Counted from the stretch's first letter, positions 1 through 8,681 are shown. The stretch is DNA of 64,000 nt from Actinomycetota bacterium (GCA_005885555.1 VAWN01000041.1:5633-69632); one strand, 5' to 3'. Numbers and translations are program-made. Notes: generated by a model not told the origin, from the letters alone.

Positions 1-2
1 AA

Positions 3-284
3 TGGCTCGCTGCCGCCGAGAGCGTGGTCGCGCGGCGCGTCGAGGCCATCGTCAGCAACAAGAACCGCGGCGCCTACGCCCGCGCCGCTTCCCTGATCGT
101 CGCCTACGCCGAAGCCCAGACCATCACCGGTACCGGTACCGGTACCGGCAACGGGCACGACTACGTCGCCGGCATGCGCCAGCGATACCCCCGGCACACC
201 GCCTTCCGCGCCGAACTCGACCGTGCCACCCGTGCCTCGGCGCTGGCCGGCCAACCCGTAAGCCACGCCCGCCCACACCGTTAA
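3..284 (+). CDS. C-terminal fragment of a hypothetical protein (cut by window edge)
   Basis: The reading frame is open from the window edge to a TAA at 282-284, so only about 93 C-terminal residues are visible and no start codon can be given. The segment is predicted helical, with a basic stretch (VVARRVEAIVSNKNRGAYA) followed by an alanine-rich helix and a run RQRYPRHTAFRAELD. This resembles the helical-repeat tails of actinobacterial SWIM zinc-finger or similar hypothetical proteins, but that is a weak recollection and no catalytic residue is visible. A GGTACC triplet repeat near 130-148 encodes GTGTGTG inside it. It is convergent with the broken ERCC4-Lsr2 gene, whose remnant ends 35 bp further on. 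The frame reads cleanly to the stop, so the visible part is not obviously decayed. Confidence 0.5.
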   Translation, partial: WLAAAESVVARRVEAIVSNKNRGAYARAASLIVAYAEAQTITGTGTGTGNGHDYVAGMRQRYPRHTAFRAELDRATRASALAGQPVSHARPHR

Positions 285-318
285 GGCGGCCTTTCGCCGT
301 GGCGGCGTCGCGACCGGT

Positions 319-1279
319 TCAGGTGTGCGCGCGGTGATACGCCTGCCGGACCTCGACCGGAATGCGCCCACCACGGCTGACCTCCAACCCCGCGGTGTGC
401 GCCCAGGCCCGGATCTCCGCGGCGGTCGGCGCCGGCGGCGCGGCCGGCTCCGGCAGATCGGCCAGCCGACTCAACCCCGTGCGCGTCATCGGCGGCGTGC
501 GCCGCGGCGGCGGCGGCCAGGAAACCGGTACGTCCACTCCTCGGCCAGCGGCCGGGTGTCGGCGAACACGATCGGGATCGCCGGTCAGGTCACCTGCAAC
601 TCGGCCAGCGCGTCGGCCACCACCGCCGGGCGTACCCGATCCTGCTTGAACACCGCCGCGTACCGGTCCTCCACCACCACCGCCGCGTGCGGCAGCGCCG
701 CCAGGTCCGCCAGCGCGTACTTCAACCTCGCCCCGGTCACCGAGGAAACCAGGTCCACCAGGGACTTGCGTTCCACCGTGGCCACCAGCCGCCCATCCAC
801 CATCACCGCATAGTCACCGGCCGGCAACGGCCGTCGGGTCACCCGCACCCGCTGGTCGGCGAACCGGTACGGGTACTGCTCCCGGATGTCGACCAGCACC
901 TCCAACTCCGGGATACCGGCCGCGCGGGCGGTCGGGCGGCGTACCCCCGGCCGGGACTGCTTGACCGTGCGCGGTGACTGCCAGAACACCACCTCCCGCC
1001 TCCGGGCGGTGGTGAACACGAACTGCGAGCGGTGCCCGTTATCCGGTCCAGCACCAGGTTGATCGCCGCACCCCGGCGCACACACGACCGCACCGGTACC
1101 CGCTCCAACACCTCCACATCGCCCGGTAGGTCCTCGATCGGGTGGCATTACACCGCGTTGGTCCGCGGCCAGGTGCCGCCCGCCTTGAACGCCAGGCCCC
1201 GCTCCCCCAGCGGTACCCACAACAGGTAGGGCAGCCGCGAGTCCGGCTCGGGGTTATGGGCGATCACGAACTGTGCCAT
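319..1279 (-). pseudogene. Decayed ERCC4-nuclease / Lsr2-domain fusion gene
   Basis: Reading down the minus strand from ATG at 1279, the pieces form one ancestral protein in order. First comes an N-terminal segment (MAQFVIAHNPEPDSRLPYLL...). Then comes an ERCC4-type nuclease domain, with VERKSLVDLVSSVTGARLKY and VVVEDRYAAVFKQDRVRPAV. Last is a C-terminal Lsr2-like DNA-binding tail (EIRAWAHTAGLEVSRGGRIP, stop at 319). The frame is interrupted at least four times. A TAA stands where the flanking sequence suggests a Tyr codon (near 1150). There is a one-base shift near 1040. A TGA replaces an expected Trp just after AELQV (near 587). There is at least one more shift in the alanine-rich linker near 530. 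Intact actinobacterial homologues, as I recall them, fuse the same two domains. Lsr2 tails recognise AT-rich DNA and ERCC4 domains cut branched DNA. The nonsense changes plus shifts argue for true decay rather than sequencing error. Confidence 0.85.
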
Positions 1280-1966
1280 GACACTCCAGTCTGCCAGGCA
1301 CGCCTGGGACCTCCCCGGACTACTCGCCCGCAAGATTGTGCCCGCTTCGGACCGCCACCCCACTGGAAGCAACGGTCCCTGCTCGCCGCGGACGACGAAG
1401 AGGAACGCCGAGTCGACGAGCCCAGATCCGTTCTCGATCGGCTCGACCCGGCACCGAAGGTTCTGACCGTGGGCTACGCGTGCAGCGCCCGCCTCGGCCT
1501 GCTCGATGTCTCCTGGGGCGAGGCGGCGCTGGGTGATGATGGGCGAGCTGCACTGGTAGCACGACGAGCAGGTCCCCCCGAACGGACCCGTCGGCCGACG
1601 TTGACTGGACCCCGGTGCAGGTGACGGAGATCAAGCGTTCCGTCGACCAGGCGGTGAGCAGTCGCACCCGAAACGGGGAGGGAATCCAACTCACCTCATC
1701 CATAGGTGTGGAGGATCCCCTCCATAGCTGGCACCTGCGCAGCAGCCGCTGGCCTTATCCGGCGGCTCGCGGCGACGCTCCCCGGACGTATCGGCGAGGG
1801 GCGAGACCTTGCAGCGGGACATGCCCGCCGCGGCGTCGGTCACCGTCCGTCCGCTCATGCCGGCAGGAAACCTTCACAGCTCCGGCCGGGGTGTAAAGGA
1901 TCATCGACGCCACGACGTCGACACCGATGTCAGCGCCCGCGCCGGGGCTGTGGTGGACTGTGCGTC
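1280..1966. other. Gene-poor 0.7 kb stretch, no gene supported
   Basis: This region lies between the start of the broken ERCC4-Lsr2 gene and the GTG chosen for the next plus-strand gene. Open frames exist on both strands, but none shows a recognisable motif, a convincing ribosome-binding site or homologous-looking sequence. The plus-strand frame near 1340-1600 is the longest coherent one and could be a remnant. Given the pseudogene on one side, relic DNA is the simplest reading. I saw no tRNA, terminator or IS end in it. Confidence 0.45.
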
Positions 1967-3232
1967 GTGAGTCCGAAGAGTCGGGGTCGTCCCGCGGGTC
2001 GGGGCCGGCCGCAGCGCAAGCGTCATGGTCCGGTACGCGAGCTGCGCCTGTCCGATCGGGTGCTGCGCGACGCACCGACCATCGCCGGACAGGTCGACGT
2101 GCTCGAGGCCGAGCGGTGGGCCAGCGGGTGGCTCGGCACCGCCTGGGTACAGGCCGGAATGGGCGAGCGCGAGCCGGAGACGACGCTGTGCCTGGAGGTG
2201 GTCGACCGGGCCTGCACCCGCCCGTCCCCGTCCGGCTATGCCGCGGTCGCGGCACTGCGCCGGGTCGCCCCGGCGGGCGAAGAGGGCATGCTCGACGAGA
2301 CGCTGGCGATCCTGGCTGCGACCCAACCCGGCCCGTCCTGGCTCGGCGCGCCCGGTTTCACGCCGGTACGGGCCTTCCGCGCCACCGACGTGTGGGACAG
2401 CGAACGGGTCCTGTTCATCGAGTACGACACCACCGATCCGCACGCCACCACGCACACCCTGATGGCGCAGATCCTCGAACCCGGCGGCACCATGGTCACC
2501 CGGCTAGGCATCCTCCGCCCCGGCGCCGCCCAGCACTGGGACGACCTGCGCGAACCCGACGAGGTACCGATGCCGGTCGTCGAGCAGCCCGTCGAGGCGG
2601 TGCTCGCCGAGCTGGCCGCCGCAATGCGCCAGACGGATATGTACTGGCCCCGTCCCGACGACGAGGACTACGTCGAACTGCGCGCCCTGGCCTGGGCGCG
2701 GTGCCGCCGGTACCTGCCGGACTGGCCGGATGCCCCCGACCTGCCCGACGAGCAACGCCAGGAGCTGCTCGACGCGTTCCTCGCCGACCAGTATCCCGAC
2801 CGCGCCGCCGCCGCGGTTCGTGAGCTGGCCGACCTGTTCATCGACTATGGCGACGGCTACCTCACCCGAGGCGTCCTCGCCTGGAGCCCCGCCTGGGTCC
2901 AGCTGTTCCTGACCGACTGGCTACCCCGCAAGGCGTTCCTCGACGACGCCCAACGCGACGCGCTCGCCGAAACCCTGCGCCGGTGGCTGCGCTTCGCCCT
3001 GCACCGCCGCCACGTCGACCCCCAGTGGATCGAACCGGTCGTCGCCGCCGTCGACGAACACCTGCCCGAATACGAGGCGGCCATCGACGACGAAACGTCT
3101 TGGGGACCGGCCAAGCAGATCGCCGCCGAACTGGCCGCCCGCGGCGTCGACCTCACCGACAAGACCGCCGTCGACGCCGTCATCAGCGAGCTGAACGCCA
3201 CCCGCCTCGCCCAACGCCTCATCGACGGGTAA
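1967..3232 (+). CDS. Conserved actinobacterial hypothetical protein
   Basis: The frame is open further upstream, but protein-like sequence begins at GTG 1967 (SPKSRGRPAGRGRPQRKRHG), giving 421 residues. The first 20 residues are strongly basic, like a nucleic-acid-binding tail. The rest is acidic and helical, rich in W, D and L, for example PDWPDAPDLPDEQRQELLDAF and LFLTDWLPRKAFLDDAQRDA. No catalytic motif, membrane segment or signal peptide is visible. I believe similar proteins are annotated as hypothetical in streptomycetes and micromonosporas, but I cannot name a family. The gene is convergent with the AbiE pair, with only 6 bp between stops, so the two may share termination. Start choice is uncertain because no good ribosome-binding site is seen. 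Confidence 0.7.
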   Translation: MSPKSRGRPAGRGRPQRKRHGPVRELRLSDRVLRDAPTIAGQVDVLEAERWASGWLGTAWVQAGMGEREPETTLCLEVVDRACTRPSPSGYAAVAALRRVAPAGEEGMLDETLAILAATQPGPSWLGAPGFTPVRAFRATDVWDSERVLFIEYDTTDPHATTHTLMAQILEPGGTMVTRLGILRPGAAQHWDDLREPDEVPMPVVEQPVEAVLAELAAAMRQTDMYWPRPDDEDYVELRALAWARCRRYLPDWPDAPDLPDEQRQELLDAFLADQYPDRAAAAVRELADLFIDYGDGYLTRGVLAWSPAWVQLFLTDWLPRKAFLDDAQRDALAETLRRWLRFALHRRHVDPQWIEPVVAAVDEHLPEYEAAIDDETSWGPAKQIAAELAARGVDLTDKTAVDAVISELNATRLAQRLIDG

Positions 3233-3238
3233 CCGGCC

Positions 3239-4141
3239 CTACCGCCAACGCCCGTGGTCCGGATCCCAGCTACCGGCTACGGTTCCCTCCAGAAGCGGGT
3301 CAAGGTATGGCCGTACCTTCGCCAGCGCATCCGCCAGCCTGCGCGCGGTCGGTACGACAGCACGCCGAGCCTCGGCGGCGTAGCCCGGCTCCCACAACGC
3401 CACATCAGGAACGTCGAACCGCGCCGGCAGAGTGATCCGCCGTCGGGCCGCCTCCGAGGCGAGGGCGTCGCCCTGGGCTATGCCGGTCGTGCGCACGTGG
3501 GCAATCAAGCTGACCAGGTCGACCAGGTCCTTGAACCGGGTGGACGGTCTCTGCACGGACCCCTGGCGTTCGATGATCGCGCAGGTCTTGTCGGCGATGT
3601 GGTCGATCAGCGGGTACGCACGGTAGCCGGACTGGCCCAGGCCAGGGATCGCGATGGCGGTGAGGGCGGGTACGTGCTCGGGCGTGCCGGTCATCCGCAC
3701 ACCCTCACCGACGATGTCGATGTGGAACCGAGCCCAGGTCGTGGCGCCGAGGTCGGCGACGACGGGGATACGCAGTCCGGTTGCTGCGTCGGCGACCGGT
3801 CGTGCTGGGCCGGCCTCGAAGCGGAACCAGTCGCCCGCGTCAAGGGCGAGTGCCCTGCGCAGGTCATGCTCTGCCTCTTCCCGGTGCGTCGCGCGGTAGA
3901 TGTCGATGTCGACGGTATGCCGTACCGCGATCCGGCGCGCCAGCATCGCCGTCGCGCCCTTGAGGATCCACGCATCGTCCAGCAGGTACAGGCGAGTCAG
4001 CAGCCGATCGTAGGCGAATTGGCGCTGCAGATCCGGCAGCGGCCAGGATCCGTGCGGGGCGGCAATCGCCCGCAGCCGGTCGGTCAACGCACGGCGAAAG
4101 GCTGCCGGCGTCGCGTATGGCAGTCGCGGCGTGGAGGTCAC
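3239..4141 (-). CDS. abiEii: AbiEii-type nucleotidyltransferase toxin
   Basis: This 300-residue protein belongs to the AbiEii/AbiGii nucleotidyltransferase family, the toxin half of type IV toxin-antitoxin systems that abort phage infection. The polymerase-beta-like core is visible: KGATAM at 61-66 is the GS-like motif, the paired acids are D78 and D80 (TVDIDIY), and a third acid may be D142 (FHIDIV). The family signature DKTCAI...RFKDLVDL lies at 184-209. The start is GTG 4141; it overlaps the antitoxin stop by 4 bp (GTGA), a translational coupling typical of the pair. All core residues are present, so it could be active. Family members are reported or proposed to modify RNA acceptors such as tRNA with nucleotides; the target here is unknown. 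Confidence 0.88.
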   Translation of the reverse strand: MTSTPRLPYATPAAFRRALTDRLRAIAAPHGSWPLPDLQRQFAYDRLLTRLYLLDDAWILKGATAMLARRIAVRHTVDIDIYRATHREEAEHDLRRALALDAGDWFRFEAGPARPVADAATGLRIPVVADLGATTWARFHIDIVGEGVRMTGTPEHVPALTAIAIPGLGQSGYRAYPLIDHIADKTCAIIERQGSVQRPSTRFKDLVDLVSLIAHVRTTGIAQGDALASEAARRRITLPARFDVPDVALWEPGYAAEARRAVVPTARRLADALAKVRPYLDPLLEGTVAGSWDPDHGRWR

Positions 4142-4833
4142 GACGGGGTTCCCTGATGATCGTCGCGGGCCTGTTTCATCCAGGCGTGACGTTCGGGATC
4201 ATCGGTGAGATCCAGCAGCCACTCCAGCAGTGCCAGCCCATCGCCGTCGGCGAGCCCGAACCTGCCGGCGTACGGCGCGATTGCCCGCGCCACCGTCCCT
4301 GGATCGTCATGGACCCCCCGCAGCGCATCGGCGATCACCTGTGCCACGGCCCCGGGGTCCTCGCGGTCGGCGAGCAGGTCGGCTGCCGTACGCGCCGGCC
4401 GGGTGACCGGCATCCCCGCCAGCGTCGTCCACTCATCGCGGGCAAGATCCGCTCGGTGCAGGCGAACATCGGGACGCCGGGACTGCCGCCGGACCGGCAG
4501 GATGAAGTGGTGGACGTCGGCGGGCAGGTGACCGAGGCCGTACACGGCCGCCGCCGACCGGTGCGACACCACCCCCTGCGCTGCGGTGCGCTGCCAGACC
4601 GGGGTATCCGGGCTCAGTTGCAGCCAGGCAGCCCGCAGCGCGAGATGGTCAACCGGGGGTGTACCGCGCAGCCGGTACACTCCATGCGCCACCCGCTCGG
4701 TGGCGTTGTCCCTGGCCAGGCGGGCCAGAGTGGTCCACGCCATCCCTGTGGCCTCCGCTTGCCGACGGGTGAACAGGCCCCACTGGTCCTCGGCCACCTC
4801 GGCCAGGACTTCCAGGGTCACCCCACGTGGCAT
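4138..4833 (-). CDS. abiEi: AbiEi-type antitoxin / transcriptional repressor
   Basis: The protein is 231 residues from ATG 4833. An N-terminal winged-helix segment (WGLFTRRQAEATGMAWTTLA) is followed by a C-terminal AbiEi domain with VSHRSAAAVYGLGHLPADVH and the later TRPARTAADLLAD. AbiEi proteins bind inverted repeats in their own promoter and neutralise AbiEii. An alternative ATG at 4860 would add nine residues. I prefer 4833 because a TATACA element on the minus strand (about 4842-4847) lies just upstream of it, which suits a leaderless or very short-leader transcript. The gene precedes abiEii and overlaps it by 4 bp. A truncated IS remnant lies immediately upstream, so the pair may have arrived with, or survived, an insertion event. 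Confidence 0.85.
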   Translation of the reverse strand: MPRGVTLEVLAEVAEDQWGLFTRRQAEATGMAWTTLARLARDNATERVAHGVYRLRGTPPVDHLALRAAWLQLSPDTPVWQRTAAQGVVSHRSAAAVYGLGHLPADVHHFILPVRRQSRRPDVRLHRADLARDEWTTLAGMPVTRPARTAADLLADREDPGAVAQVIADALRGVHDDPGTVARAIAPYAGRFGLADGDGLALLEWLLDLTDDPERHAWMKQARDDHQGTPS

Positions 4834-4898
4834 GACTGCATTGTATAGCGTTTCCGCCATACTTTGCAGTCCACGATGGGTGGCCAGCCAAGCAACCA

Positions 4899-5618
4899 CT
4901 ACGACGTCACTCCCGCCCGCTTGTGGCCGTTGATGCGCCCGCCCGCTGGAAGATCGACGTAGCCCGCCGGCAGCACCACGCCCAGCTCGCCAGCCCGCCG
5001 CCGCAGCGCACCCGAGGTCGCGGCGTGCCGGATGTTGCGCAGCTGCCTTGCCGTCAACCGGTACCGCTCCCGGGCGACGGCATCGGTGACCGGCCCCACA
5101 GCAACCTCGCCGTCGGCACACATCCGAATCGCCTTGCGGCCCTGCTCGCAGGCCACATGCAGCTTGGTAGTCCAGCCGCCCCGCGACCGGCCCAACGCGT
5201 GATCGTCGGGCTCGTCACCGGCCACCCCACCCGGCGGTTCGACCTGTAGATCCGGCCGCTTGCGAGCACCGGCGGCGTGCTGATGGGCACGGGCGATGGT
5301 CGAGCCGACGCTCACATCCCAGGTGATCAGACCCACCGCATCGGCCCGGCCCTGCAACGCGGACAGAACCCGCGCCCAGGTGCCATCACGCTGCCAGCGC
5401 CGGTACAGCCCGTACACCGAGCGCCAGTGCCCGTAACAGTCCGGCACGTCCCGCCACAGCGCCCCGGTCCGTACCCGCCACCTGATCCCGTCGATCAACT
5501 GCCGCTTACTCCACTTCGGCGGCCGACCTGGCTTCTTCGGCTTGGGCAGCAACGGCTCCAACAGCGCCCACTGCCCGTCGGTCAGGTCGAACCGCCTCGT
5601 CACCGCTACGCTGGCCAC
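4899..5618 (-). pseudogene. Truncated IS5-family transposase joined to an unrelated C-terminal fragment
   Basis: From GTG 5618 (GGAG ribosome-binding site a few bases upstream) the frame encodes a typical IS5-family N-terminus: RRFDLTDGQWALLEPLLP, then GRPPKWSKRQLIDGIRWRVR and the first catalytic region WDVSVGSTIARAHQHAAGAR. After RGGWTTKLHVACEQGRKAI (about 5130) the similarity stops. The expected second Asp and final Glu of the DDE triad are missing, so the enzyme is dead. The last 75 or so residues (RLTARQLRNIRHAATSGALR, later ELGVVLPAGYVDLPAGG) look like the tail of another actinobacterial, possibly mobile-element, protein that is now in frame. The structure implies a deletion or recombination that joined the IS to a neighbouring gene. 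The fused tail might still be translated. Confidence 0.8.
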
Positions 5619-5730
5619 GAGGTCTCCGTGCAGAAGGTTGTCTTGGTCGACAAACCATCTACCGGAGACCTCACCCCATATCGAGCACGACACGCCCTCG
5701 GTCAGCTCAGCATGACTTCTGAAACACGGC
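5131..5730 (-). mobile_element. IS5-family insertion sequence remnant, one end intact-looking
   Basis: The remnant runs from the transposase breakpoint near 5130 to the outer end next to the DUF2075 stop codon. The right end carries a GTGTTTCAGAAGTC-type terminal sequence (minus strand, about 5713-5726), directly followed by CTAG at 5731-5734. The DUF2075 stop codon TAG is part of that CTAG. CTAG would be a plausible target or junction tetranucleotide, but the opposite IS end is lost and target duplication cannot be checked. Boundaries are approximate. Confidence 0.6.
5619..5672. repeat. 10-bp inverted repeat in the IS leader
   Basis: GAGGTCTCCG (5619-5628) and CGGAGACCTC (5663-5672) are perfect inverted copies separated by 34 bp. 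They lie just upstream of the transposase start on the minus strand, and the proximal arm includes the putative GGAG ribosome-binding site. A hairpin in the transcript would therefore hide the transposase start, as in other IS elements that block read-through expression. The role is inferred from position only. Confidence 0.55.
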
Positions 5731-7656
5731 CTAGGGCTCACGCCGCTCATACACGCCCGGTGCGATTCGTTCGTAGCGGGTTTCCAGGCCACGGACCGGG
5801 TGGACGAGTCCGGAAAGGTACGCCCGGGTTTCCGCGTCCGCGGAGTAGATCATCGTTCCACGCATTCCACGCGTCAGCAGCACCTTGTACGTGTTGCGGA
5901 TCAGCCGATCGGCCGCTGCGTCGCTCGTCGCCTTGCCCTTGAGCGCCGGATCCCGGGACTGGTCGCGCCGGGCGACCAGCTGGCCGTCCCGCGCGACGAG
6001 GTCGGGGCCGATGATCACGCCGGACCATTCGTACTCGAAGCCCTGGGCGGTGTAGACGCACCCGACCTGGCCGAAGCCGGCCGGGTCGGTCGCCCAGTAC
6101 GAGCTGCCCGGCGCCTCGCCGATGCTGCGGTCGCTCTTGACGTTCCAGGGCCGGCTCCAGGATCCGATCTGTACGTCGGGCACGAGTGACCCGTCCGCTC
6201 TCGGATCGCTCCAGGGCCAGCAGAACCCGGCCGAGAGCCGGGCCGTCTCACCGTCCGCCTGCCGGCCGGCGAGGAACGCCTCCATCTCCTCGGGTGAGCC
6301 GGCCAGCCGGAGGTCGACGAACCCGTCGCCCTGCCAGACCAAGGGCCCTTCGGAGCCGAGGCCGAGCAGGCGTACCACCCACTGCTCGTACTCCTTGCTG
6401 CCGCCGCACCGGAACTGCCCGTGCAACGACACGATGTCGACGGTCAGGCCCAGGCGGTTGGCGTGGTTCCTGATGACGTCGACGGTACCGGTTTCGCCCG
6501 GCCGTACGACCTGGTGCTCGTCGAGCAGGAACACCGGTACCCGGGCGGCCGAGATCAGCTCGTCGACCTGCGGCCGGCTGCGTTCCCGTACCTCCCGCCG
6601 GGTGTACCGGTTGGCCGACGTCTCCCGGATCCGGTGCGCCTCGTCGCAGACCAGCACCTCGATGCCGTTGCGCCGGGCATCGACGAAGTTGTTGAAGTAC
6701 TTGAACAGGTTCTGCGTCCTGGTCGAACCGCGACCCGCGTACCTGCGCAGGGTCTGGGTGAACGATCGGGAACCGGTGGCGTGCAGGACCGGGTACCCCT
6801 GGCGGGCCATCTCGCCGAGCATGGTCAGGGCGATCACGCTCTTGCCGCTGCCCGGTCCACCGGTCACCACGACGACGCTCTTGCCGTCCTCGTCGCGCGC
6901 GCGTTCCACGGCGTGCAACACCAGCTCGTACGCGACGCGTTGTTCGTCGAGCAGGGTGAAGTGCGCGCGCTGCCGCATGATGTCGGCGGCGTACGTGAGC
7001 AGGTGCTGGCTCGGGCGTACGGAACTGGCCAGGAACCGGTCCGCGGCAGCGGCACCCGGCTCGGGGGACAGGACGCCGCACAGGAAGTCCAGGAACTCGC
7101 CGCGGCGCTGGCTGGTGAACAGCCGGCTGTGCTCGGTGGCCGGCACCGCGAGCAGGTCGCGCACGCCGTCGTCGCTGGCGTTGTGCAGGTACGCCGCGCC
7201 GCGGATGAGGCCCGGCGCCTGCGCGGCGACCCCGAGAAAGTCGGCGAGATACTCGCAGTACCCGCTGACCTGGACGCCGGGGTGCAGCCGCGGCCCGGCG
7301 ACGTGCTCCACCGACACCAGCGTTGACAAGCCCTCGAACGACCAGGCCCGGGACCACTGCTTCAGCTCGACCACAACGTAGGAGTCCGCACCGGTACGGG
7401 GATGCCGTCCGGCGAGTACGACGTCGGCGCGCTTGCTGGTCAGCGGCAGCTTGTACTCGACGATCACCTCGACCCCGGCGAGCCCCGCGTCGGACAGGTC
7501 GTGAGCGAACCCGGCGAGGCTGCGCGACCAGGACACCCGCTCGCCGGGGCCGACGCCCGAGCCACTCATCCGGACGTGTTCGTCAACCCGGTCGACCAGG
7601 GTCCCATTCTCGGCCAGCCGTAACAGGCTGGCCGCCGAAACGCGGAACGCCGACAC
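5731..7656 (-). CDS. DUF2075 protein: PD-(D/E)xK nuclease-like domain plus superfamily 1-type ATPase/helicase
   Basis: This 641-residue protein starts at GTG 7656. Residues about 60-101 carry a restriction-endonuclease-like pattern: D78 in SKRADVVLAG and E97-L-K99 in YVVVELKQW. The ATPase core has Walker A GGPGSGKS (266-273), Walker B VLVCDEAH (334-341) and later helicase-like motifs such as LHGQFRCGGS and CVYTAQGFEYEW. DUF2075 ATPases are related to Schlafen-type and phage-defence helicases, and a nuclease-helicase fusion fits nucleic-acid degradation. Its stop codon coincides with the CTAG at the IS remnant, so the last residues may have changed on insertion. A MazG-like gene lies 95 bp upstream in the same direction; together they look like a functional pair. 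The defence role is inferred. Confidence 0.82.
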   Translation of the reverse strand: MSAFRVSAASLLRLAENGTLVDRVDEHVRMSGSGVGPGERVSWSRSLAGFAHDLSDAGLAGVEVIVEYKLPLTSKRADVVLAGRHPRTGADSYVVVELKQWSRAWSFEGLSTLVSVEHVAGPRLHPGVQVSGYCEYLADFLGVAAQAPGLIRGAAYLHNASDDGVRDLLAVPATEHSRLFTSQRRGEFLDFLCGVLSPEPGAAAADRFLASSVRPSQHLLTYAADIMRQRAHFTLLDEQRVAYELVLHAVERARDEDGKSVVVVTGGPGSGKSVIALTMLGEMARQGYPVLHATGSRSFTQTLRRYAGRGSTRTQNLFKYFNNFVDARRNGIEVLVCDEAHRIRETSANRYTRREVRERSRPQVDELISAARVPVFLLDEHQVVRPGETGTVDVIRNHANRLGLTVDIVSLHGQFRCGGSKEYEQWVVRLLGLGSEGPLVWQGDGFVDLRLAGSPEEMEAFLAGRQADGETARLSAGFCWPWSDPRADGSLVPDVQIGSWSRPWNVKSDRSIGEAPGSSYWATDPAGFGQVGCVYTAQGFEYEWSGVIIGPDLVARDGQLVARRDQSRDPALKGKATSDAAADRLIRNTYKVLLTRGMRGTMIYSADAETRAYLSGLVHPVRGLETRYERIAPGVYERREP

Positions 7657-7751
7657 CGCTGAATGCCCCCGGGCAGCACGAAAGGCTCGTGCGGATGGGG
7701 GGCGTATCCAGCATTTGGAAGCCCGTCGGACCGCTCTGTGACATGGGCACT

Positions 7752-8123
7752 CTAGCGCGGAGCCTTCGCCGCCGTACCACGAGCCCGATCCACCGGGTAC
7801 CGGCGAGCCGAGTCGCGCAGTTTCGCGGTAGCCGCTACCACGAGGTCGATGCCGAGCACGTCAGCGAGCCGCGTCAGGTAGATCATGACGTCGCCCAGTT
7901 CGGCCCGGACCCTGGCGCCGGCGTCCGGATCGGCCATCACCGCCGCCGATTCTGCCGGGGTCAGCCACTGGAGTTCGGCGAGGAGTTCCCCTACCTCGGC
8001 TGCCAATGCCATCGCGAGGTTCTTCGGGGTGTGGAACTGTTCCCAGTCGCGGTCAACGGCAAAGGCCCGCACCGCTTCGGTGAGCGCCGTCAACCCCGGG
8101 ACCGGTTCCGCAGCATGCTCCAT
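7752..8123 (-). CDS. MazG-like nucleotide pyrophosphohydrolase
   Basis: The 123-residue protein has the all-alpha NTP pyrophosphohydrolase signature. EVGELLAELQWL and, about 30 residues later, ELGDVMIYLTRLADVLGIDL supply the four acidic metal ligands (ExxE and ExxD). Such enzymes hydrolyse (d)NTPs to NMP and pyrophosphate, either as house-cleaning or, next to defence genes, to alter nucleotide pools. It is a single-domain form, much shorter than full MazG. It lies upstream of and co-directional with the DUF2075 gene (95 bp gap) and 51 bp downstream of an unknown gene, so one transcript from about 8.8 kb could cover all four. All catalytic acids are present. Confidence 0.85.
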   Translation of the reverse strand: MEHAAEPVPGLTALTEAVRAFAVDRDWEQFHTPKNLAMALAAEVGELLAELQWLTPAESAAVMADPDAGARVRAELGDVMIYLTRLADVLGIDLVVAATAKLRDSARRYPVDRARGTAAKAPR

Positions 8124-8174
8124 GACGGCAATTCAAGCATTTCCCGCGACGGCGACCCGTCGGTGCGCAGGTCG

Positions 8175-8681
8175 TCACCATCCCCACTCGGGCTGGCCGA
8201 TCACCGCGTGGCCGACCTGGGCGGCCAGCCACGAGGCACGCCGTTGCTCCTCCTCGCGGCCACCGACGTGGACGTACACCGTGTGGTCCGGGGCGGGATG
8301 CAGCTCGTCGATGTCGCGGCTGTTGAGGGTCAGCTGGACGTGTGCGTGCTTGCGCTGCTCGAGCAGGTCCAGTTGGGGCAGCGCCGGCCAGCCGGGCAGC
8401 CACCAGGTCACGGTCGCCCGGTCGGTACCGGCGAGTTCGATCCAGCGCAGCGGATCCGCGCCTGCGATGGGCTCGCGGGCCAGCGACACCTCGGCCACCA
8501 GCGGTGGCAGGTCCCGGAGCAGGTCGGCAAGGGGTACCTCGTCGGTGCGGGCGGTCGTCACCATCAGCCCGTCGCCGGACCACGGGCCGATGCCGTCGTA
8601 GCCCGGCAGCAGCGCGCGGACCTGCTCCGCCAGCGCGGCCGGTACCTCGACGTTGATCACTGCGAGCTGCGGCGCCGCCAC
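8175..8681 (-). CDS. Hypothetical protein, 168 residues
   Basis: Start is GTG 8681, placed directly after the TAG of the small upstream gene (TAGGTG), so the two are almost certainly translated from one message. The sequence is soluble-looking, with alternating strands and helices (INVEVPAALAEQVRALLPGY, then HAHVQLTLNSRDIDELH and TVYVHVGG), Pro- and Asp-rich, with no membrane segment, signal or known catalytic motif. I do not recognise the family. The gene sits between the MazG-like gene and the metallophosphoesterase region and may be part of the accessory islet. Confidence 0.65.
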   Translation of the reverse strand: MAAPQLAVINVEVPAALAEQVRALLPGYDGIGPWSGDGLMVTTARTDEVPLADLLRDLPPLVAEVSLAREPIAGADPLRWIELAGTDRATVTWWLPGWPALPQLDLLEQRKHAHVQLTLNSRDIDELHPAPDHTVYVHVGGREEEQRRASWLAAQVGHAVIGQPEWGW

